Assembly (NCBI GenBank): GCA_002371465.1
Contig: DFIU01000010.1
Coordinates: forward strand, 62,001-126,000
Direction of reading: 5' to 3'
Source of the DNA: Lachnospiraceae bacterium UBA3689
GTDB taxonomy: Bacteria > Bacillota > Clostridia > Lachnospirales > Lachnospiraceae
Length of the DNA stretch: 64,000 nt
Shown here: positions 17,961 through 25,284 of the stretch, one piece after another
How the letters are laid out: every line of letters starts with the position of its first letter
Numbering within the stretch: position 1 is the stretch's first letter
The notes under the pieces: model-generated
Databases searched by the model: none
What the model was told of the DNA's origin: nothing
Seen by the model: the letters and a program-made list of their open reading frames with translations, nothing else
Translations under genes and position numbers: made by a program

Positions 17961-18938
17961 ATGAAAGCAAAGACTTCGGTCGTGATACCCAATTATAATG
18001 GAAGAGCCTACCTGGTCCCCTGCCTCAAAGCACTGGCGGATCAGACTCTGGTCCCGGATCGGATCATCCTTGTGGATAATGGATCGACCGACGGCAGCGC
18101 CGACCTGGTGGAGCGGGAATTTCCGGCTGTCACCCTGATTCGCTTCAAGGAAAATACCGGTTTTTGCGGGGCGGTTAACCGGGGTATCCGGGACTCAGCT
18201 GATATGGATTATGTGATCCTCTTAAATAATGATACCCGGGCCTTGCCCACTTTTACCGAGGAACTGGTTCGAGCCATGGAGAAAAGAAGGCGTGCCTTTT
18301 CCTGTCAGGCGAAGATGCTGAAAATGGACCAGCCGGATCTGCTTGACGACGCGGGGGATTACTACTGCGCCTTGGGCTGGGCATTTGCCCGGGGCAAGGG
18401 CAGACCGGCAGGAGACTACGACCGTCCCAAGCAGATCTTTTCCAGCTGCGCGGGGGCTGCCATCTATCGGAAGAGCGTTCTCGATCAGATCGGCTTATTT
18501 GACGAGCATCATTTTGCCTATCTGGAGGATACGGATATCGGCTGGAGAGCCCGCCTGCACGGCTGGAAGAATTACTATATTCCCAAGGCTGAGGTTCTCC
18601 ATGTCGGGTCAGCCGCAAGCGGGTCCGTCTACAATCTCTTTAAGGTGAAAAATACCTCCCGCAACAGTATCTACCTGATCGCCAAGAATATGCCGCTCGG
18701 TCAGATTATCCTGAACCTGCCCCTGCTGATCCCCGGCTTTTTAATAAAAGCAGCCTTTTTTACGGCAAAGGGCTTCGGTGGCGAGTACATCCGCGGCATT
18801 CTGAAGGGTTTTAGCTTAAGCCGCCGGGGCAGAAAAGAGGGACGGCATGTGAACTTTAAGGCAAGCCGCCTGCCCATCTATGTCCGAATTCAGCTGGAAC
18901 TTTGGGCCAACTGCATCAGGCGGCTGGTCCAATTCTGA
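17961..18938 (+). CDS. GT2 glycosyltransferase, WbbL/rhamnosyltransferase-like
   Basis: Single-domain 325-residue GT2 enzyme. The GT-A core shows VVIPNYNG near the start, DNGSTDGS, the NTGFCGAVNRGI loop and ILLNNDTR as the metal/donor motif, then DTDIGWRARLHGW as the acceptor-side acidic motif. The C-terminal 90 residues contain a hydrophobic, basic segment that could lie on the membrane. This arrangement is common in rhamnosyltransferases of the WbbL type, fitting the rfb genes, but the donor is not proven. It is the last gene of the first transcription unit: the next gene is 146 bases away behind its own promoter. Confidence 0.86.
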   Translation: MKAKTSVVIPNYNGRAYLVPCLKALADQTLVPDRIILVDNGSTDGSADLVEREFPAVTLIRFKENTGFCGAVNRGIRDSADMDYVILLNNDTRALPTFTEELVRAMEKRRRAFSCQAKMLKMDQPDLLDDAGDYYCALGWAFARGKGRPAGDYDRPKQIFSSCAGAAIYRKSVLDQIGLFDEHHFAYLEDTDIGWRARLHGWKNYYIPKAEVLHVGSAASGSVYNLFKVKNTSRNSIYLIAKNMPLGQIILNLPLLIPGFLIKAAFFTAKGFGGEYIRGILKGFSLSRRGRKEGRHVNFKASRLPIYVRIQLELWANCIRRLVQF

Positions 18939-19015
18939 AGGGAGCGGGATCAGCCCCCAACTTAAATGGGAGCAGCCTTTACCCTGGGCGGGACCATCCC
19001 TCAATTTGAATCTTC

Positions 19016-19044
19016 TTGCCTTAAATGCCCCAATATAGTATATT
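19016..19044 (+). promoter_or_regulatory. sigma-A-type promoter for the sugar transferase-LCP unit
   Basis: TTGCCT at 19016-19021 and TATATT at 19039-19044 with a 17-base spacer, 40 bases upstream of the TTG start of the next gene. It starts a new transcript after the first glycosyltransferase run. Confidence 0.65.
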
Positions 19045-19084
19045 AAGATTTTGAACAGGCACAGATCCTGAGAGGTATAGAGGA

Positions 19085-20491
19085 TTGATTGAAGAAAATC
19101 AGAAGTATTACAGCCGTCTTTTGGCTTTGATCGATGCCCTGATTACGGCTGCCGCCTACTGGCTGGCATGGTACCTGCGATTCCGCAGCAGCTGGTTTTC
19201 AAGAGGCGCAGTCGAGACGATTTCGTTTACCACCTATATGACGGCCCTTCTGTTCGTCATACCGGGTACCCTCATCCTGTATTCGGCAATGAACCTTTAC
19301 AGTCCGAATCGGATGAAGGGAAGAAGAGTCGAAATCGGCGGCATTGTAACAGCGAATTTAATTGGATATGCCATCTTCATCATTGTCCTCTTCATGCTCC
19401 GGCAGCTGGACTGGTCAAGAACGATGTTGCTGGTCTTTGTCACGATCAATTCACTGGCAGATACGTCAGTGCGCTTCCTGCTTTGGGGCATTGTAAAAAA
19501 GCTCCGAAAAAATGGCAGGTTTACCAAGAATGTGCTCTTGGTCGGCTACAGCCGGGCGGCGGAGGAGTACATAGACCGGGTGAGCGTCAATCCCCAGTGG
19601 GGCCTCAATATTCGGGGCATTCTGGATGACAAGATTGAGGCGGGAACGACCTACAAGGAAGTTAAGGTCCTGGGCAGGATCGACAATCTGATGATTATCC
19701 TGCCGGAAAATCATCTTGATGAGATCGCCATTACCTTAGGGCTGTCGGAATACTACAGACTCGAAGCCATCGTATCGCTTTGTGAAAAATCAGGAGTTCA
19801 CACCAAGTTTATTCCCGATTACCACAATATTATACCGACGAAGCCCTATACGGAGGACATCCTGGGACTTCCCGTTATTCATATCAGGCATGTTCCACTG
19901 TCCGGAACTTTTCCGGCGGCAATAAAACGTCTGATGGATATCCTGGGGAGTCTTGTCTGCATTGTATTATTTTCTCCCATCATGCTGATCTGCTCAATCA
20001 TCATTAAGCGGACTTCGCCCGGACCTCTTATTTTTAAGCAGGAGCGGGTGGGGCTTCACAATAAGTCCTTTATGATGTATAAATTCCGATCCATGGTGGT
20101 CCAGGACTATAATAAGGAAAAGAAAGAGTGGACAACACGGGATGATCCCCGGGTGACCAGGGTCGGAAAGTTTATGAGGAGAACCTCGATTGACGAACTG
20201 CCCCAGCTCTTTAATGTGTTGAAGGGGGAGATGTCCCTGGTCGGTCCCAGACCGGAGCGCCCCTATTTTGTGGAAAAGTTTCAGGAGGAGATTCCCCGCT
20301 ATATGATCAAGCACCAGGTCCGGCCTGGCATGACCGGCTGGGCGCAGGTGCACGGACTGCGCGGAGATACATCGATCAGGAAACGGATTGAATACGATCT
20401 CTACTATATAGAGAACTGGACGCTGGGTTTGGATTTTAAAATCTTGTTTATGACCGTTTTCAGCGGATTTGTCAATAAGAATGCATATTAA
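19085..20491 (+). CDS. undecaprenyl-phosphate sugar-1-phosphate transferase (polyisoprenyl glycosylphosphotransferase)
   Basis: Starts a glycan by moving a sugar 1-phosphate from a nucleotide sugar to undecaprenyl phosphate. The 468 residues show about four N-terminal membrane helices, a cytoplasmic Rossmann-like domain (NVLLVGYSRAAEEYIDR), a re-entrant helix near 280-300 and the catalytic C-terminal domain with FKQERVGLHNKSF, YKFRSM, TRVGKFMRRTSIDELPQL and SLVGPRPERPYF. The start is TTG at 19085 with AGAGG just upstream; no ATG fits better. The LCP gene follows 17 bases later. WbaP/WcaJ-type proteins use galactose or glucose, while other branches use modified sugars, so the first sugar cannot be assigned. 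Confidence 0.92.
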   Translation: MIEENQKYYSRLLALIDALITAAAYWLAWYLRFRSSWFSRGAVETISFTTYMTALLFVIPGTLILYSAMNLYSPNRMKGRRVEIGGIVTANLIGYAIFIIVLFMLRQLDWSRTMLLVFVTINSLADTSVRFLLWGIVKKLRKNGRFTKNVLLVGYSRAAEEYIDRVSVNPQWGLNIRGILDDKIEAGTTYKEVKVLGRIDNLMIILPENHLDEIAITLGLSEYYRLEAIVSLCEKSGVHTKFIPDYHNIIPTKPYTEDILGLPVIHIRHVPLSGTFPAAIKRLMDILGSLVCIVLFSPIMLICSIIIKRTSPGPLIFKQERVGLHNKSFMMYKFRSMVVQDYNKEKKEWTTRDDPRVTRVGKFMRRTSIDELPQLFNVLKGEMSLVGPRPERPYFVEKFQEEIPRYMIKHQVRPGMTGWAQVHGLRGDTSIRKRIEYDLYYIENWTLGLDFKILFMTVFSGFVNKNAY

Positions 20492-20508
20492 GTTAGAACG
20501 GGGATACT

Positions 20509-22032
20509 ATGAAGCATAAAAAGGGGAAAAAGAGCATTGTTCTTTTCGTAATTGAGGTTGTGATTCTGCTGACCCTGGTCGGTGGGATTTTTGTCTACGC
20601 CAAGATCAACCAGGGTCTTAGGAATATCGGAACGGGATCCGGCAATCGGGGATCCGTATCCGCCAACGATCCGAATCTCGATGCGGACAAGGCGGGGGAG
20701 AATCTCGGTATTACAGATGCCAAGACCCTCCATGGGTATACCAATATTGCGCTGGTCGGAATTGATACCCGGGATTCCAAGAATATTGATTACTCCAACA
20801 GCGATACGATGCTGATCGCCAGCATTAACAATGACACGAAGAAGGTCCGGCTCGTGTCCATCTATCGGGACACCCTGTTAAATATCGATCCCGACGGAGC
20901 CGTTGACCAGGGCGGAGACGCGTCCGCTGCAGAAGGCGATGACGAAGCTGCCGTTGTCGGGGATGAGGACGATGGCGACGAAGAGGAAGTTGTCGAAGAC
21001 GACGGAACCGATGAGGACGATGCCGCTTATGACGGCGATGAAGGGGATAGCTATGACGACGGAGACGACGATTATGACGGCTCCGATGACTATGATGGCG
21101 GCGACTCCGACAGTAACGACGGCGATTATGATGACTCCGATACTTATGATGACTACGATGATGGGGATGATGACCAACAGGCGGTGACGACAGAAGAGGT
21201 TCCGTCGGAGGAAAACGCTTCTTCGGAAGGGAAGTCTCTGGGAGGCACCTATAATAAGGCAAACGCCGCTTACTGCAATGGGTCGGCAAAGCAGCTTCTG
21301 ACCATGCTCAACCGCAACCTGGATCTGGATATCCACGACTATGTGGTGGTTGACTTCAAGTCCATGGTGACCCTGATCGATGACATCGGCGGGCTTGATA
21401 TGGATCTGCTCCATGATGAAGTGGTCTTTTTAAATGACTACTGCAAGGAAACGTCCCGGGTTACCGATACGGATTATGAACCCCTCAAAGTGCCCAAAGA
21501 CGACGGACAGGTTCACCAGTATCATTTAAACGGCGTTCAGGCAGTTTCCTATGCCAGAATCCGCTATACGGCAGGCAACGATCCCAAGCGGACACAGAGA
21601 CAGCGGGTCGTCATTCAAAAAATCATCGAAAAATCAAAGAAGCAGGGACTTAACGCTGTGACAGCTGTGATCAATGACGTGCTGCCTCTGTCCCGGACCT
21701 CTCTTTCCAACTCGGAGATTATTCAGATGGCAAGCTCCATGATGAATTATGAGATTGAAAAGACGACCGGCTTCCCATTTGAGATGCTGCCCAAGGACGT
21801 GGAGCCGGCAGGCAGAAAGCTGGATGCTGTCGTTCCGGTCACGCTGGCGCGGAATGTGACGGAGCTGCACGAATTTCTCTTTGATGAAAAGGACTATATT
21901 CCGACGGAGACGGTCCGGCAGATCAGCGACGATATCGTCCGTATCTCCAATCTCAATGAAGACGATCTGAAGCAGGCCAGAGAGTATGGAACCGTGCCCA
22001 GCATCGGCGGTGAGACTGATCGATTAAAGTAA
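20509..22032 (+). CDS. LytR-CpsA-Psr (LCP) glycan ligase with an Asp-rich insertion
   Basis: LCP enzymes transfer undecaprenyl-linked polymers to peptidoglycan outside the membrane. One N-terminal membrane helix (about 9-31) anchors it. LCP motifs are visible: IALVGIDTRD (80-89), SDTMLIASI, VSIYRDT (116-122), KANAAY (250-255), YVVVDFKSMVTLIDDIGG and VSYARIRYTAGNDPKRTQRQ. Between RDT and KANAAY, where relatives have only a short loop, lies an insertion of about 110 residues (131-243); residues 143-222 are mostly Asp, Glu, Gly, Tyr and Ser. The insertion would stand next to the active-site cleft. It shares a promoter with the sugar transferase upstream and ends at a terminator. Confidence 0.92.
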   Translation: MKHKKGKKSIVLFVIEVVILLTLVGGIFVYAKINQGLRNIGTGSGNRGSVSANDPNLDADKAGENLGITDAKTLHGYTNIALVGIDTRDSKNIDYSNSDTMLIASINNDTKKVRLVSIYRDTLLNIDPDGAVDQGGDASAAEGDDEAAVVGDEDDGDEEEVVEDDGTDEDDAAYDGDEGDSYDDGDDDYDGSDDYDGGDSDSNDGDYDDSDTYDDYDDGDDDQQAVTTEEVPSEENASSEGKSLGGTYNKANAAYCNGSAKQLLTMLNRNLDLDIHDYVVVDFKSMVTLIDDIGGLDMDLLHDEVVFLNDYCKETSRVTDTDYEPLKVPKDDGQVHQYHLNGVQAVSYARIRYTAGNDPKRTQRQRVVIQKIIEKSKKQGLNAVTAVINDVLPLSRTSLSNSEIIQMASSMMNYEIEKTTGFPFEMLPKDVEPAGRKLDAVVPVTLARNVTELHEFLFDEKDYIPTETVRQISDDIVRISNLNEDDLKQAREYGTVPSIGGETDRLK

Positions 22033-22051
22033 TGAACCATGACTGATGAAG

Positions 22052-22089
22052 AGTGCCATTTTATGTGTCCGCATAAGATGGCGCTTTTT
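22052..22089 (+). terminator. rho-independent terminator after the LCP gene
   Basis: A 14-base stem (AGTGCCATTTTATG, 22052-22065, pairing with 22072-22085) with loop TGTCCG and a following T run. It ends the sugar transferase-LCP transcript. Confidence 0.8.
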
Positions 22090-22118
22090 GCCTGAAACAG
22101 GGGAGCGTTTCAGGCAAA
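22087..22118. repeat. second perfect hairpin abutting the terminator
   Basis: TTTGCCTGAAAC (22087-22098) and its exact reverse complement (22107-22118) with an 8-base loop. It begins inside the T run of the preceding terminator and has no T run of its own on the plus strand. On the minus strand nothing needs termination here, so its purpose is open: protein site, mRNA leader hairpin for the next gene, or backup stop. Confidence 0.6.
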
Positions 22119-22150
22119 CTGGGATTAAAGGGGATTAATAAGGGGGAGTC

Positions 22151-23101
22151 ATGAAACAGCCAAGCGTGGATGTGATCATACCGGCTTATCAGCCGGATCA
22201 GTCCTTTCACAAGTTATTGCAGCTGCTGAAAAAGCAGACCTATCCGATCGGGCATATCCTGATCGTCAATACCGAGGAGCAGTATTGGAAGGAAGAACTT
22301 CTGCAGGGCATTGAAGGGGCAGAGGTTTTTCATATTGAAAAGAAGCATTTCGATCACGGGGCGACCCGGGACATGGCGGCGGGATTTTCCGATGCGGATA
22401 TCCTGGTCTTTCTGACCCAGGACGCCCTGCCTTATGACCAGTATCTCATTGAGAAGCTGGTGGAGGCGCTGGACCAGCCCATGGTCAAGGCGGCCTATGC
22501 CCGCCAGCTGCCCAAGCCGGACTGCCGGATCGCGGAAGGCTGTGTAAGGTCCTTTAATTATCCGGAGGAGAGTGCCGTCCATACCATCGACGATTTAAAG
22601 GACCTGGGGGTGAAGACCTACTTTTGCTCCAACGTCTGCGCAGCCTATGATCACCGGCTCTATACGGAGATGGGGGGCTTTACCAGACCTTGTATCTTCA
22701 ATGAAGATATGCTCTACGCGGCGCGGATCATTCTGCTGGGCTACGGCGTCGCCTATGCGGCGGACGCCAAGGTGCTGCACTCCCACAACTACTCCAATCT
22801 GCAGCAGTTTAAGCGGAATTTTGACAATGGAGTATCCCAGGCTATGCACCCCGAGATCTTTGGCAGGGTCAGGTCCGGCGGCGAAGGGCTGCGCCTGGTG
22901 CGCTACGTCACCAGGTATCTGGTCCGGCTGGGCAGAGCCTATCTGATTCCGGGCTTTTATATCCAGTGTGCCTTCCGCATGGCTGGATTTTCTGTGGGCA
23001 AGCACTACCGCCGTCTGCCATCTTGGATGGTCAGGGCATTTACCATGAATCGGGCGTTCTGGACCTATCAGAATCCGGATGCCGAAGAGGAGGACTTATA
23101 A
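22151..23101 (+). CDS. GT2 glycosyltransferase, rhamnosyltransferase-like
   Basis: A 316-residue GT2 enzyme: VDVIIPAYQPD at the start, the HGATRDMAA motif (rhamnosyltransferases often show HGxTRN here), FLTQDALPYDQYL as donor motif and FNEDMLYAARIILLGY as the acidic acceptor motif. AAGGGGGA precedes the ATG. It lies 33 bases beyond the hairpin pair at 22052-22118 and directly before glmS (1 base between stop and start), so the two are probably cotranscribed. No promoter was clear in the short gap. It probably adds rhamnose to the same wall glycan, by family resemblance. Confidence 0.85.
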   Translation: MKQPSVDVIIPAYQPDQSFHKLLQLLKKQTYPIGHILIVNTEEQYWKEELLQGIEGAEVFHIEKKHFDHGATRDMAAGFSDADILVFLTQDALPYDQYLIEKLVEALDQPMVKAAYARQLPKPDCRIAEGCVRSFNYPEESAVHTIDDLKDLGVKTYFCSNVCAAYDHRLYTEMGGFTRPCIFNEDMLYAARIILLGYGVAYAADAKVLHSHNYSNLQQFKRNFDNGVSQAMHPEIFGRVRSGGEGLRLVRYVTRYLVRLGRAYLIPGFYIQCAFRMAGFSVGKHYRRLPSWMVRAFTMNRAFWTYQNPDAEEEDL

Positions 23102-23102
23102 T

Positions 23103-24932
23103 ATGTGTGGAATTGTAGGATATGTCGGATCTCATCAGGCGGCTCCCATACTCTTGGACGGGCTGGCAAAGCTGGAATACCGGGGTTATGATTCAGCCGG
23201 CATCGCTGTCTTTGACGGGAAGAAGATTACGTCCCATAAGGCTCTGGGCAAACTCAAGGTGTTAAATGAGGAGACTCACGGCGGCGCGACTCTGCCTGGA
23301 ACCTGCGGCATCGGTCACACCAGATGGGCGACCCACGGCGTTCCCTCTGTCAGAAATGCCCATCCCCACTTCAATTCGGACGAGACGATCGCGGTCGTCC
23401 ACAACGGCATCATTGAAAATTACATCAAGCTGAGAAAAATGCTGGAGGGCAAGGGCTACCAGTTCCAGTCCGATACGGATACCGAGGTGGTTGCCCACCT
23501 GCTCGACTATTACTATGACGGCAACGCCCTGCACACGATCGCCAAGGTGATTGAGCGGGTGGAAGGGTCCTACGCCCTGGGCATCATGTTCTCGGATCAT
23601 CCCCACCATGTGTTTGCGGCAAGAAAGGACAGCCCTCTCATTATCGGAGCCGGGGAAAATGGCGAGAACTTCATTGCCTCCGATGTTCCTGCCATCCTGA
23701 AATACACCAGAAATGTCTACTACATGGACAGCCTGGAGATCGCTTCCTTATCCCCCGACCATGTCCGCTTCTACAACATCGACCTGGAGGAGGTCCCCAA
23801 GGAACTGAAGACGATCGAATGGGACTTGAGCGCTGCGGAAAAGGGCGGCTACGATTATTTTATGCTCAAGGAGATCTATGAGCAGCCTAAGGCGATCCGG
23901 GACTGCATGAGTCCGCGGATCCGGGACGGCAAGGTCGCCATCGAAGAACTGGGTATGACCGATGAAGAGATTCGCCGGATCGACCGCATCTATATGATCG
24001 GCTGCGGAACCGCTTACCATACCGGCGTCATGGCAAAGTATATCTTTGAAGACCTGGCGCGAATCCCGGTTGAAGTGGACCTGGCTTCGGAGTTCCGTTA
24101 CCGCAATCCGATCTGCAACGCCGGCACCCTGGTTGTGGTCATCAGCCAGTCCGGTGAGACTGCTGACACCCTGGCCGCCCTGCGCCTGGCAAAGGACCAT
24201 GGGCTGAAGACCCTGGGTATCGTCAATGCGGTCGGATCCTCCATCGCAAGAGAGGCGGACCACGTAATCTATACCTATGCGGGTCCTGAAATTGCTGTCG
24301 CTTCGACCAAGGCTTACAGCACCCAGCTCATCGCCCATTACCTGCTCGCCTTAAAGTTCGGTTATGTCCGGGGCATGGTCTCCGATGAACAGATGGGGGA
24401 TATGGTCAGGCAGATGGAAGAACTGCCTGCCCAGATTGACCTGCTGCTGCAGAGTAAGGAGAAGATCCAGAAGTTTGCCAACCGCTATCTGGCTGCAAAG
24501 GATGTCTTCTTCCTGGGCAGGGGACAGGACTACGCGACGGCGCTTGAGGGAAGCTTAAAGCTCAAGGAGATTTCCTACATCTTCTCGGATGCCTATGCGG
24601 CAGGAGAGTTAAAGCACGGCCCCATTTCCCTGATCGAAGAGGGAACTCTGGTCGTCGCCCTCCTGACCCAGGATGAGCTGGTACCCAAGATGGTCTCCAA
24701 CATGCAGGAAGTCATCTCCAGAGGCGCTTTCGTCATGGCGGTGACCAATGTGGACCATCCGGAAGTGGAGAAGACCGCCCAGTACTGTCTCTACATTCCC
24801 AAGACCTGCCGGTATTTCACCGGATCGCTGGGCATTATTCCCCTTCAGCTCTTCGCCTACTACATCGCGATCGGCAGGGGGCTTGACGTCGACAAGCCGA
24901 GGAACCTTGCCAAGTCTGTAACAGTCGAATAA
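23103..24932 (+). CDS. glmS: glutamine-fructose-6-phosphate aminotransferase (isomerizing)
   Basis: Makes glucosamine 6-phosphate from fructose 6-phosphate and glutamine, the entry to UDP-GlcNAc and thus to peptidoglycan. The start must be ATG 23103, not an upstream in-frame codon, because Cys2 of MCGIVGYVG becomes the N-terminal glutaminase nucleophile; GGAGG stands in front. Domains: class II amidotransferase (1-about 230, with HTRWATHG and HPHF), then two SIS sugar-isomerase domains with ISQSGETADT and ELKHGPISLI, ending in the usual KSVTVE tail. 609 residues is normal. The many Gram-positive glmS genes preceded by the glmS ribozyme have a long leader; here the GT2 gene abuts the start and no ribozyme is visible. 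Confidence 0.97.
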   Translation: MCGIVGYVGSHQAAPILLDGLAKLEYRGYDSAGIAVFDGKKITSHKALGKLKVLNEETHGGATLPGTCGIGHTRWATHGVPSVRNAHPHFNSDETIAVVHNGIIENYIKLRKMLEGKGYQFQSDTDTEVVAHLLDYYYDGNALHTIAKVIERVEGSYALGIMFSDHPHHVFAARKDSPLIIGAGENGENFIASDVPAILKYTRNVYYMDSLEIASLSPDHVRFYNIDLEEVPKELKTIEWDLSAAEKGGYDYFMLKEIYEQPKAIRDCMSPRIRDGKVAIEELGMTDEEIRRIDRIYMIGCGTAYHTGVMAKYIFEDLARIPVEVDLASEFRYRNPICNAGTLVVVISQSGETADTLAALRLAKDHGLKTLGIVNAVGSSIAREADHVIYTYAGPEIAVASTKAYSTQLIAHYLLALKFGYVRGMVSDEQMGDMVRQMEELPAQIDLLLQSKEKIQKFANRYLAAKDVFFLGRGQDYATALEGSLKLKEISYIFSDAYAAGELKHGPISLIEEGTLVVALLTQDELVPKMVSNMQEVISRGAFVMAVTNVDHPEVEKTAQYCLYIPKTCRYFTGSLGIIPLQLFAYYIAIGRGLDVDKPRNLAKSVTVE

Positions 24933-24948
24933 AGAAGCAACTTGATTT

Positions 24949-24990
24949 GATGCGGTTTTTGTTATTTCCGGCAAAAATCGCATCTTTTTT
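24949..24990 (+). terminator. rho-independent terminator after glmS
   Basis: GATGCG followed by a T-rich arm (24949-24961) pairs with 24972-24984 (one G-T pair), 10-base loop, then six T. It closes the GT2-glmS transcript. Confidence 0.85.
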
Positions 24991-25014
24991 ATCTATGTCC
25001 GGGAGTTTCACATT

Positions 25015-25043
25015 TTTAACACAAATATCCGGTAGATTATAGA
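25015..25043 (+). promoter_or_regulatory. possible promoter for the HtrA-type protease gene
   Basis: TTTAAC (25015-25020) and TATAGA (25038-25043) with a 17-base spacer. Both boxes are partial matches. If used, the transcript has a leader of about 235 bases before the protease start. Confidence 0.4.
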
Positions 25044-25284
25044 GCATAGAAATAAAAAGAAGGAAGGCAGCCTATGAGTTTAAGCAAGTTGCAGACCAAG
25101 TAGATGTAACATTCTATTTAAAAGGCAGAAAGAGATTGATGTCTGGAAAAGCAGCTAGACTTGTGGTGAAGGCAGGAGGCTGAGTATTAAGATGCAGTAT
25201 CGGCCTAAGTAAGTTTAATGAAAAAGGCATACACCTAAGAAACAGTTTAGTTAACAGAGATAAAGGTGAGAAAGGAGTTCCACG
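25044..25284 (+). other. long leader with a 9-codon ORF and a short out-of-frame reading frame
   Basis: Between glmS and the protease gene there is no ordinary gene. At 25074 an ATG follows a good ribosome site (AAGGAAGG) and opens MSLSKLQTK, then stops at 25101-25103. In another frame, codons running to the TGA at 25181-25183 read like a protein tail (VDVTFYLKGRKRLMSGKA, then ARLVVKAGG). This could be a leader peptide, or a small gene broken by a frameshift near its start. I do not recognise the peptide. The rest of the stretch up to the ribosome site GAAAGGAG at 25270 shows nothing else I can name. Confidence 0.35.

Noticed and set aside
20825..21414. His/Arg-rich and Val/Ile-rich open frames opposite the Asp-rich part of the LCP gene
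   Set aside because: They are complements of GAC/GAT repeats and have no ribosome site.
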